Below are positions 29,585 to 36,812 of a DNA stretch of 57,018 bases, one piece after another. The stretch's first letter is position 1, and each line of letters starts with the position of its first letter. The notes under the pieces were generated by a model. The model was given only the letters and a program-made list of their open reading frames with translations, searched no databases and was not told the DNA's origin. Source of the stretch: Bacteroidota bacterium (lineage in GTDB: Bacteria > Bacteroidota > Bacteroidia > Chitinophagales > Chitinophagaceae); the NCBI GenBank assembly GCA_018267875.1, contig JAFDXP010000072.1, positions 1 through 57,018 on the forward strand, written 5' to 3'. The translations under genes were made by a program, and so were the position numbers.

Positions 29585-30634
29585 CTATTCAATGATCCAA
29601 GTTTCCTTTCCTTCAAGCAGTTTATCCAAGTTTCCTTTCCCTTTAGTAGAAAGAATTTCTTCCAGTTGAAGGTTAAGGGCATCTTCATAAGTGCTTCTAT
29701 CAGATTCATAAAACACACCCATCGGACGTGGGAAATGACCGTCTGTATGCGGATCATCAAAAAAACGAACTAACATTTGAGCTTTGAAAAAGTCTCGTTC
29801 ATCATGAATCCAAAGGTCAGTGCCGGTATAGCCATCACTTAGGTTTACCAACTTGGGTTTGTAGCCATCCAAAATGATCCCTTTGTCTTTTGCTGTACCG
29901 TATAATAAGGGCTGTCCTTGTTCTAAAAACAGCACTTCATCTGCCTTGGATCCCTTTTCTGTAAATATTTCAAAAGCAGCATCATTAAAGATGTTGCAGT
30001 TCTGGTAAATTTCAAGGAAGGAAGATCCATGATGTGCATGAGAGCGTAGAAGCATTTGTTGCAGATGTTTTGGATCTCTATCCAAACTTCGAGCTACAAA
30101 GCTAGCATCAGCACCCATAGCTAATGCCAGTGGATTGAAAGGATGGTCAATGCTACCCATTGGCGTAGATTTAGTAACCTTTTTTTCCTCAGAAGTAGGA
30201 GAGTATTGTCCCTTAGTTAAACCATAGATTTGATTGTTGAACAACAAGATGTTTATGTCAAAATTGCGCCGCAAAAGATGAATCGTATGATTCCCGCCAA
30301 TACTCAAGCTGTCTCCATCACCGGTTACAACCCAAACGCTTAATTCGGGCCGAGTTGCTTTCAATCCGGATGCAATAGCGGTGGCTCTTCCATGAATGGA
30401 GTGCATTCCATACGTGTTCATGTAATAAGGAAAACGAGAACTACAGCCAATCCCGGAAATGATCATAATGTCTTCTCGAGGAATTCCCGTTTGAGGCAAA
30501 ATGGTCTGAACTTGTTTTAAAATCGAATAATCTCCACAGCCGGGGCACCAGCGCACTTCCTGATCGGTGGCAAAATCTTTTGCTGTTAGGGGAGCAGTAC
30601 CAGCCGCTGCTGACGGCGTTGCAACATCACTCAT
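29585..30634 (-). CDS. korB: 2-oxoacid:ferredoxin oxidoreductase subunit beta
   Basis: The 349-residue protein binds thiamine pyrophosphate (GDGDSLSIGGNHTIHLLRRN) and a 4Fe-4S cluster (VRWCPGCGDYSI plus later Cys residues such as GIGCSSRF). With an alpha subunit it converts 2-oxoglutarate or a related 2-oxoacid to acyl-CoA and reduced ferredoxin. The N-terminal 20 residues are Ala/Thr-rich. The alpha subunit gene, normally just upstream, is not in the window; instead a restriction-modification island begins about 340 bases away. A TAATTTTG promoter element precedes the gene, supporting independent transcription. Confidence 0.93.
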   Translation of the reverse strand: MSDVATPSAAAGTAPLTAKDFATDQEVRWCPGCGDYSILKQVQTILPQTGIPREDIMIISGIGCSSRFPYYMNTYGMHSIHGRATAIASGLKATRPELSVWVVTGDGDSLSIGGNHTIHLLRRNFDINILLFNNQIYGLTKGQYSPTSEEKKVTKSTPMGSIDHPFNPLALAMGADASFVARSLDRDPKHLQQMLLRSHAHHGSSFLEIYQNCNIFNDAAFEIFTEKGSKADEVLFLEQGQPLLYGTAKDKGIILDGYKPKLVNLSDGYTGTDLWIHDERDFFKAQMLVRFFDDPHTDGHFPRPMGVFYESDRSTYEDALNLQLEEILSTKGKGNLDKLLEGKETWIIE

Positions 30635-30650
30635 AAATCAAAATGCTGTG

Positions 30651-30658
30651 CAAAATTA
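30651..30658 (-). promoter_or_regulatory. -7 element of korB
   Basis: TAATTTTG on the minus strand fits TAnnTTTG and lies 16 bases from the korB ATG. The -33 position has only a T-rich stretch. Confidence 0.5.
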
Positions 30659-30747
30659 CGGTATATTAAGGACGTTGGAAAAAGACTTCTGTCAGTAATT
30701 GTTAACTAATTTTCAAAAAAATCTAATCCTACAAGAATTTTTTTCTT

Positions 30748-30787
30748 CGCTTATGGAAAATGTTATAATAACGTATTTTTATATTCG
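30748..30787 (+). repeat. Left copy of a 40-bp imperfect direct repeat flanking the restriction island
   Basis: The segment shares GCTTATGGAAAATGTT and most of the following bases with 40596-40635; 32 of 40 positions agree. The rest of the 30635-30971 interval has a GGGGAAA/TTTCCCC hairpin (30822-30840), a GGCAAAAGCC segment and the hsdM upstream region, but no convincing gene. Confidence 0.55.
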
Positions 30788-30971
30788 CTTATCTTTTTTC
30801 CGACTACCCGACTTGTTACTTGGGGAAACTGGCTTTCCCCCAACCGCACAAGCCATCACTTCAGGCAAAAGCCAAAGAGCCGTTTCTGCCAACGCACCGA
30901 CAAACAATCACTTCGGAAACAATAAATTTCCGTATTTTGACCGATTGAAAATATTTACAAGACATTAAAAC

Positions 30972-32608
30972 ATGACTGACAATTTAGAACTGGAAAAACC
31001 CTTTGGCAAGCAGCCGACAAACTTCGCAACAATATGGATGCGGCTGAATACAAACACGTTGTATTGGGTTTGATATTCTTAAAATATATTTCTGATGCTT
31101 TTGACGAACTATATGAGCAATTGAAAGCTACCGAAGCCGAAACAGGTGCCGACCCGGAGGACAAAGACGAATACACAGCCGAGAGAGTTTTTTATGTTCC
31201 ACCGCAAGCACGTTGGAAATGGCTACAAGGCAGAGCAAAATTACCCACCATTGGCAAAGATATTGACGATGCAATGGATGCCATTGAAAAAGACAATCCA
31301 ACTTTGAAAGGTGTTTTGCCCAAAGACTATGCAAGACCAGCCTTGGACAAACAACGTCTTGGAGAATTCATTGACTTAATTGGTTCAATCACGTTGAGCA
31401 AAGGCGGCAACGGAAAAGGCAAAGACGTTTTGGGTTTTGTGTTTGAATTTTTCCTTGGACAATTTGCAGATGCCGAAGGAAAAAAAGGCGGACAATTTTA
31501 CACGCCTCAAAGCATTGTAAAAATATTGGTTGATATGCTTGCACCCGAACCCGAAAAACGAGTGTATGACGGTGCTTGCGGAAGCGGTGGCATGTTTGTA
31601 CAAAGCGAACGCTTTATTGAAATGCACGAACATCGTAAAGGCAAAATTTCAATCTTCGGACAAGAAAGCAACCCAACCACCTACAAATTGGCAAAAATGA
31701 ATTTGTCTATTCGGGGTATTGATGCCAAAATAGAAATGGGCGACACCTTGATGAACGATAAATTTCCTGAATTGAAAGTGGATTATGTAATTGCCAATCC
31801 ACCTTTCAATGTGAGTGATTACAATATAAACAAAGCCGAAACCCACAAATGGAAATATGGCATACCGCCAACAGGAAACGCCAACTATGCTTGGCTGCAA
31901 TTATTCATTAGCAAATTGGCACCCTACGGCACGGCAGGTGTTGTATTGGCAAACGGTAGTATGAGTTCTGAAACCGCCACCGAAGGACAAATCAGAAAAG
32001 AACTCATTGAAAACGACTTGGTGGATTGTATGGTTCCTTTGCCTTCGCAATTGTTTTACAACACCCAAATACCAGCTTGTTTGTGGTTTTTGGCTCGTAA
32101 CAAAGAAGGTAGTAAGGGCAATGGCTCGTCCTTGCCCCTTAGAAACCGCAACAATGAAATACTTTTTATTGATGCCCGAGAATTAGGCACCATGATAAGC
32201 CGTAAACAAAAAGAGCTAAGCGATAAAGACATTGCAAAAATTTCGGACACCTACCACAATTGGAGAAAAAGTCTGAACCACGATTCACCTGATTTACTTG
32301 ATAAAAATGATTCTAAAAAAGGAGACGCAAAAAATCAAGGCGATCAGATAAATCAAAAAAATCACAGTTCAGACTATGTGGACATTCCCGGCTTTTGCAA
32401 ATCAGCCACTATCCACGATGTACGCAAAAACAACTACATACTTACGCCCGGCAGGTACATTGATTTTGCAGCAGTAGCTGAAGATGGCATTGCCTTTGAC
32501 GATAAAATGCAAACCCTTACTGCAACCCTTTCTGCACAAATGCAAAAAGCCAATGAATTGGACGAAGCCATTAAACTAAACCTTGCTAAAATTGGCTATG
32601 CAATCTAA
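30972..32608 (+). CDS. hsdM: Type I restriction-modification methyltransferase subunit, frameshifted at codon 9
   Basis: This N6-adenine methyltransferase has the SAM motif [12 protein letters not shown] and catalytic NPPF (N255 of the frame starting at 31034). The expected start MTDNLELEK lies at 30972, but the continuation [20 protein letters not shown] is one frame away: one A seems missing in the AAAAA run at 30994-30998. Adding one base restores a normal HsdM of about 545 residues. Without repair, translation could begin only at 31034 (524 residues), losing the first N-terminal helix. Inside the C-terminal part, before [12 protein letters not shown], an in-frame 104-bp palindromic element (32271-32374) inserts about 35 foreign residues. 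It leads the operon with the BRO-Fic, hsdS and hsdR genes. Confidence 0.9.
32271..32374 (+). repeat. Palindromic element copy A, in frame within hsdM
   Basis: It begins GTCTGAACCACGATT and ends AATCACAGTTCAGAC, imperfect terminal inverted repeats of 15 bases. The frame stays open and adds [14 protein letters not shown] and, at the end, NQKNHSSD to HsdM. The middle is more diverged than in the other copies. Confidence 0.85.
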
Positions 32609-33479
32609 TACCAAAGTATCCATACGATTTTTTGACGACCGTGAGGTACGTGCCGTTTGGAACGAAGAAAACGCCAAATGGTGGTTTTCGGTATTGGATA
32701 TTATAGCCGTGCTTACCAACCAAGACGACTACAACAAAACCCGAAACTATTGGAAGTACCTCAAAACCAAATTAAAGAACGAAAAAAATGAAGTGGTTAG
32801 TGGCACTACCCAGTTGAAATTTCTTGCACCAGACGGAAAAAAACGTTTTGCTGACATGCTTGATTATGAAGGCATAATTGCTTTAGGCAAAGTTTTTCCA
32901 GGAACAAAAGCCAACCGATTTATAGAATGGTTTACCTATAGCCCCGAAAGCATAGATGGCAAAAGCAAAACCAAGGCGTATGCCTTATTTGATACCTCTT
33001 TTGTAGATAGTATAGAAGTAGGCACAGCCAATGGCTTACAGCAAATTCACGCCTATATTTTTGGGGGCTTATATAATTTTGCAGGACAAATAAGAACCAA
33101 AAACATTGCTAAAGGCGGCTATAGATTTGAATATGCACAATATTTAAAAACCATACTGCAACAAATAGATAATATGCCCGAAATTAATTTTGAGGATATT
33201 GTAGAAAAATATGTGGCGATGAACAAAACGCACCCATTTATGGAAGGCAACGGAAGAAGCACCAGAATATGGTTGGATATGATGCTGAAAAAAAAACTGA
33301 AAAGCTGTGTGGACTGGAGCAAAATAACCAAAGCCGATTATATGAACGCTAAGATAATAAGCACAGTGGACAGCAGCGAAATATTAAAACTGCTAAAACA
33401 CGCTATAACCACCAACATAAACAGCCGTGAAATGTATATGAAAGGAATTGATTACTCGTATTACTATGAAGAAAATTAA
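32598..33479 (+). CDS. BRO-N (antirepressor-like) and Fic domain fusion protein
   Basis: The ATG at 32598 overlaps the hsdM stop by 11 bases and gives 293 residues; the TTG at 32583 is less likely. Residues 1-125 match the BRO-N/phage-antirepressor group often seen in type I loci: [33 protein letters not shown], and [20 protein letters not shown]. Residues 135-293 are a Fic domain with the complete active motif [12 protein letters not shown] (H212, E216, N218, R220), expected to transfer AMP or another nucleotide group to a protein. The C-terminal helix has SYYYEEN, close to the class III inhibitory motif (S/T)xxxE(G/N), which suggests self-inhibition. Target unknown; a role in regulating or guarding the restriction system is a guess. 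Confidence 0.85.
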   Translation: MQSNTKVSIRFFDDREVRAVWNEENAKWWFSVLDIIAVLTNQDDYNKTRNYWKYLKTKLKNEKNEVVSGTTQLKFLAPDGKKRFADMLDYEGIIALGKVFPGTKANRFIEWFTYSPESIDGKSKTKAYALFDTSFVDSIEVGTANGLQQIHAYIFGGLYNFAGQIRTKNIAKGGYRFEYAQYLKTILQQIDNMPEINFEDIVEKYVAMNKTHPFMEGNGRSTRIWLDMMLKKKLKSCVDWSKITKADYMNAKIISTVDSSEILKLLKHAITTNINSREMYMKGIDYSYYYEEN

Positions 33480-33512
33480 TGCAACGATGACCTTTTCTAA
33501 AACAGACAATAT

Positions 33513-33595
33513 GGGCGTACCCCTACGGGTCGGGCTATCCGCTGCAATCTTTTTTTCGTGCCTCAAAAAAGGATTTCCGCTACTATCCCTTACGC
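33513..33595. repeat. Bacteroidota-type interspersed repeat segment
   Basis: The run beginning GGGCGTACCCCTACGGGTCG and ending ATCCCTTACGC, with an AATCTTTTTTT / AAAAAAGGATT stem in the middle, resembles from memory a repeat common in intergenic DNA of many Bacteroidota. It lies between the Fic gene and element copy B. An open frame reads through it (33466-33720) but is probably not a gene. Confidence 0.45.
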
Positions 33596-33604
33596 AAAAA
33601 CAAA

Positions 33605-33699
33605 GTCAGAACCACGATTTACCTGATTCACTTGATAATCAGTATTTCAACAGTAAAAAATCAAAGCAATCATTTAATACTTTAAATCACCCTACAGAC
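33605..33699 (+). repeat. Palindromic element copy B
   Basis: It begins GTCAGAACCACGATT and ends AATCACCCTACAGAC; both ends differ slightly from the consensus. The interior (ACCTGATTCACTTGATAATCAG) is shared almost exactly with copy C. Confidence 0.75.
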
Positions 33700-33716
33700 A
33701 ATAAACACACAGCATT

Positions 33717-33739
33717 ATGAGTGAATGGAAAACATATAA
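33717..33739 (+). repeat. Upstream duplicate of the hsdS start
   Basis: These 23 bases, starting ATGAGTGAATGG, are identical to 33839-33861, the true start of hsdS (MSEWKTY). They lie just left of element copy C. Reading from 33717 gives a 41-codon open frame (33717-33842: MSEWKTYK then element-derived residues) whose TGA overlaps the hsdS ATG as ATGA. It may act as a translated leader; it is probably not a functional protein. Confidence 0.85.
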
Positions 33740-33741
33740 AA

Positions 33742-33836
33742 GTCTGAACCACGATTTACCTGATTCACTTGATAATCAGGATTTCAAAAGCAAAAAATCA
33801 AGTACATCATTTAATCCTATAAATCAAGATTCAGAC
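33742..33836 (+). repeat. Palindromic element copy C, flanked by the duplicated hsdS start
   Basis: It begins GTCTGAACCACGATT and ends AATCAAGATTCAGAC, two bases before the hsdS ATG. The 23-bp duplication on both sides suggests that insertion or unequal recombination copied element plus hsdS start. Confidence 0.85.
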
Positions 33837-33838
33837 AA

Positions 33839-35236
33839 ATGAGTGAATGGAAAACATATAAGTTGGGTAAAGACGTTGTTACCAAATTAGGTGATGGGCT
33901 TCACGGCACACCTGTTTATAACGACAACGGAGAATACTATTTTATCAATGGTAGCAATCTTGTTGATGGCAAAATTGTAATTAACTCAAACACAAAAAAA
34001 GTAACTGAAGTAGAATTTATAAAGTACAAAAAGGACTTATCCGATAAAACAATTTTACTTGGTATTAATGGAACTATTGGAAATGTTGCACTTTACAATA
34101 ATGAAATATGCATTTTGGGTAAAAGTGCTGCATACTTAAATATCAATGATGACTTTGACAAGCAGTTTATAAGATACGTTTTGACAAACGACCATTTTCA
34201 AAACTATATAAAAAACAATGCTTCGGGTACAACTATAAAAAATGTTGGGCTTGGTTTACTTCGGGAATATGAATTTTCAGCACCTGAAGACAAAGCAAAA
34301 CAACAAGAAATAGCCCAAATCCTCACTTCGCTTGACGACAAAATAGAACTGAACCTGCAAATGAACCAAACCCTTGAAGCAATGGCACAAGCCATTTTTA
34401 AAGAGTGGTTTGTGGAGTTTAATTATCCATTGTCTGAACCACTGATTAATGATGATTTACTTGATGAACCTGATTTGAAAAATGAAAAATCAAGCAAATC
34501 ATTTAATCAAAAAAATCACAGTTCAGACAATTACCCAAAAAGTCTGAACCATGATTCACTTGATTCGCTTGATGAACCTGATTTAAAAAATGAAAAATCA
34601 AGCAAATCATTTAATCAAAAAAATCACAGTTCAGACAAGTTGCCTAAAGGGTGGAGAATGGGGAAATTGGGGGAAATGGTAGATGCTAAAGGAGGAACTA
34701 CACCAAGTACAGCAAAAGAGGAATTTTGGAATGGGGATTTTTTTTGGACAACACCAAAAGATTTATCAAATATACAAGCACCAGTTTTAATTGATACGGA
34801 ACGAAAAATTACCGAATTAGGACTTAGACAAATTAGTTCAGGCGTTATGCCAAAAGGAACATTGCTTCTATCTTCAAGAGCACCTATTGGATATATTGCA
34901 ATCTCACAAGTTCCAATTTCTATAAATCAAGGATATATTGCAATTCAAGGCAAATTAGTTTCAAATTTATTTATGCTTTTTTGGCTCAAACAAAATATGG
35001 ATACTGTTAAAAGCAAAGCCAATGGTTCAACATTTCAAGAGATTAGTAAATCAAATTTTAGAGAAATTGAAACTATAATTCCTTCAAATGAAATATTGAA
35101 ACAGTTTGATGAAATGGCAAATCCAATTTTTGAAAAAATAGTAGAAAATGTTTTTCAAATCCGCACCTTAACCGCCACCCGCGATACTTTATTACCAAAG
35201 TTGATGAGTGGGAAAATAAGTCTGAACTGTGATTAA
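33839..35236 (+). CDS. hsdS: Type I restriction-modification specificity subunit
   Basis: The 465-residue HsdS has two target-recognition domains. The first spans about 1-165 (MSEWKTYKLGKDVV, LLGINGTIGNVALYN) followed by a conserved helix EIAQILTSLDDKIELNLQMNQ; the second spans about 270-430 (WRMGKLGEMVDAKGGTTPS, LLLSSRAPIGYIAI). Between them, instead of a short spacer, lies a roughly 70-residue segment made of two nearly identical palindromic elements, giving the repeated peptide DEPDLKNEKSSKSFNQKN twice. The stop codon lies within element E (SLNCD then TAA). The start ATG overlaps the stop of a 41-codon leader frame. Each domain should read one half of a bipartite DNA target. Confidence 0.92.
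   Translation: MSEWKTYKLGKDVVTKLGDGLHGTPVYNDNGEYYFINGSNLVDGKIVINSNTKKVTEVEFIKYKKDLSDKTILLGINGTIGNVALYNNEICILGKSAAYLNINDDFDKQFIRYVLTNDHFQNYIKNNASGTTIKNVGLGLLREYEFSAPEDKAKQQEIAQILTSLDDKIELNLQMNQTLEAMAQAIFKEWFVEFNYPLSEPLINDDLLDEPDLKNEKSSKSFNQKNHSSDNYPKSLNHDSLDSLDEPDLKNEKSSKSFNQKNHSSDKLPKGWRMGKLGEMVDAKGGTTPSTAKEEFWNGDFFWTTPKDLSNIQAPVLIDTERKITELGLRQISSGVMPKGTLLLSSRAPIGYIAISQVPISINQGYIAIQGKLVSNLFMLFWLKQNMDTVKSKANGSTFQEISKSNFREIETIIPSNEILKQFDEMANPIFEKIVENVFQIRTLTATRDTLLPKLMSGKISLNCD
34432..34528 (+). repeat. Palindromic element copy D1, in frame in the hsdS linker
   Basis: Begins GTCTGAACCACTGATT (one base more than the consensus) and ends AATCACAGTTCAGAC. Its last 70 or so bases differ from D2 at only one position. 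The extra base and a few others change the frame locally but keep hsdS open. Confidence 0.88.
34542..34636 (+). repeat. Palindromic element copy D2, in frame in the hsdS linker
   Basis: Begins GTCTGAACCATGATT and ends AATCACAGTTCAGAC, 13 bases after D1. The near identity to D1 indicates a recent tandem duplication including the short AATTACCC spacer, which echoes AATTATCC before D1. Confidence 0.88.
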
Positions 35237-35323
35237 GCTGATTAAATGATTATTATGATAAATGAATGCTCAGATACTAAAAATCAGAGAAATCTGATAT
35301 ATCAGAAAAATCACAGTTCAGAC
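35220..35323 (+). repeat. Palindromic element copy E with perfect terminal inverted repeats
   Basis: GTCTGAACTGTGATT at the left and AATCACAGTTCAGAC at the right are exact reverse complements (15 of 15). The left arm encodes the last residues and the stop codon of hsdS. It fills the gap before the GxxExxY gene. Confidence 0.9.
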
Positions 35324-35339
35324 AATTAAATGATTTATT

Positions 35340-35744
35340 ATGATTGATGAAAAGTATAAATATTCTGATTTGACTTCCAAAACAATTGGCTGTGCAATGA
35401 CTGTACATAAAGCCTTGGGAAATGGTTTTCAAGAGGTAATCTATCAACGTGCATTAGAAATTGAGTTTACAGATAATGGCATTGCATTTAGCAGAGAACA
35501 CGAAATGCCAATCTATTACAAGCAGCAACAAATAGGCACACGAAGGGTTGATTTTTTGGTGGAAGGGGTTGTTTCTGTTGAGTTAAAAGCAATTATTCAA
35601 TTAGAAGACGTGCATTTGGCTCAAGCCATCAATTATTTAGAAGCTTATGATTTAGAGATAGGATTGCTAATCAATTTTGGGGCTAAAAGCCTTCAATTCA
35701 AACGTCTTATCAATTCAAAATTTAATCAAAAATCACAACGCTAA
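35340..35744 (+). CDS. GxxExxY family protein
   Basis: This 134-residue protein has the motif GFQEVIY (GxxExxY) within ALGNGFQEVIYQRALEIEF, followed by RRVDFLVEGVVSVELKA, where D and the ExK-like VELKA fit a PD-(D/E)xK nuclease fold. Members are short, common in environmental bacteria and of uncertain role; some lie near defence genes. The C-terminal NQKSQR appears to come from the degenerate element F. It sits inside the restriction operon between hsdS and the DUF1016 gene. Confidence 0.88.
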   Translation: MIDEKYKYSDLTSKTIGCAMTVHKALGNGFQEVIYQRALEIEFTDNGIAFSREHEMPIYYKQQQIGTRRVDFLVEGVVSVELKAIIQLEDVHLAQAINYLEAYDLEIGLLINFGAKSLQFKRLINSKFNQKSQR

Positions 35745-35788
35745 AAAATCAATGAAATCTAATAATCAGCTAAATCAAAGGTTCAGAC
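35720..35788 (+). repeat. Partial or degenerate element copy F
   Basis: TTTAATCAAAAATCACAACG resembles the right part of the element, and AATCAAAGGTTCAGAC (35773-35788) its right end; a clear left terminal repeat is missing. It spans the end of the GxxExxY gene and stops one base before the next ATG. Confidence 0.55.
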
Positions 35789-35789
35789 A

Positions 35790-36812
35790 ATGAGCAAGGA
35801 ACTAAATACAAACATAGATTATAGCAATTTGTTAACTCAAATTGCCGAAATCTATAAGCAAGGTCAGCACAATGCCACCGTTGCCGTAAACACCGCTTTG
35901 ATAGAAACCTATTGGCACATTGGTAAATACATTGTAGAGTTTGAGCAAAACGGAAAAGAAAAAGCAGAATACGGCAAAGCACTGATTAACAATCTTTCAA
36001 AAGACCTTTCTCTATCCTTTGGAAAAGGGTTTAGTCGTAGCAATATTATTTATATGCGACTGTTTTACAAGGAGTTTCAAATAAGTCAGAAGCCTTCTGA
36101 CTTATTGAGTTGGTCTCATTATGTAGAATTATTAAGAATTTCCGACCCATTAGAACGCAGTTTTTATTTGCAACAGACCATCAACGAAAAGTGGTCAATT
36201 CCCGAACTGAAAAGGCAGAAAAAATCATCGCTGTTTCTACGTTTGGCAGCTTCAAAAGATAAAGAAGGTATTTTGTCATTAGCCAAACAAGGGCAATTAG
36301 TAGAAAAGCCAACGGATATTTTGAGAGAACCCTACATTTTGGATTTCCTAAAAATTCCCGAACCGTACCACTTAACCGAAACCGAATTAGAGAAACGCAT
36401 TATTGAACATTTAGAGCATTTTTTGTTGGAACTCGGCAAAGGTTTTGCTTTTGTAGGCAGACAATACCGCATTGTTTTGGGCAATCGTCCGCATTATGTT
36501 GATTTGGTTTTTTATCATCGCATATTGAAATGTTTTGTGCTGATTGACCTCAAAAAAGAAGAAGCGGGCTACGAAGCCGTTGGGCAAATGAATATGTATT
36601 TGGGTTATTTTGAAAACGAAGAAAACACCGAAGGCGATAATCCGCCCATTGGAATTGTATTAGCAAAAGAAAAAGACGAAATATTGGTTCAGTATGCAAT
36701 GCACAATATCTCATCGCAACTTTTTGTAAGTAAATACCAGTTTTATTTACCCAATAGAGAAGAATTACTTGCACTCATTTCGAAACAGTTAAACAAACCA
36801 GAACAAGAATGA
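35790..36812 (+). CDS. DUF1016 / YhcG-type PD-(D/E)xK nuclease domain protein
   Basis: The 340-residue protein has the N-terminal DUF1016 helical domain (NTALIETYWHIGKYIVEFEQ, LSLSFGKGFSRSNIIYMRLF) and a C-terminal nuclease-like domain with VDLVFYHRILKCFVLIDLKK, in which D, D and the K of LKK form a PD-(D/E)xK pattern, followed by QMNMYLGYFE. YhcG-like proteins accompany many type I systems and may act as accessory nucleases. Its stop overlaps the hsdR start by four bases (ATGA), so both are translated from one message. Confidence 0.92.
   Translation: MSKELNTNIDYSNLLTQIAEIYKQGQHNATVAVNTALIETYWHIGKYIVEFEQNGKEKAEYGKALINNLSKDLSLSFGKGFSRSNIIYMRLFYKEFQISQKPSDLLSWSHYVELLRISDPLERSFYLQQTINEKWSIPELKRQKKSSLFLRLAASKDKEGILSLAKQGQLVEKPTDILREPYILDFLKIPEPYHLTETELEKRIIEHLEHFLLELGKGFAFVGRQYRIVLGNRPHYVDLVFYHRILKCFVLIDLKKEEAGYEAVGQMNMYLGYFENEENTEGDNPPIGIVLAKEKDEILVQYAMHNISSQLFVSKYQFYLPNREELLALISKQLNKPEQE

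Noticed and set aside
30699-30968. 89-codon open frame upstream of hsdM
   Set aside because: It starts in the korB promoter region and covers hairpins and the direct repeat; composition is not protein-like. The LMENV similarity to 40.6 kb is explained by the DNA repeat.
33466-33720. Open frame between the Fic gene and hsdS
   Set aside because: It reads through an interspersed repeat and element B, has no domain-like pattern, and only its ATGA overlap with the next frame is of interest.
32271-35323. CRISPR array
   Set aside because: Repeats are palindromic elements of about 100 bp at irregular distances, several within coding frames, with no spacers of constant length and no cas genes.
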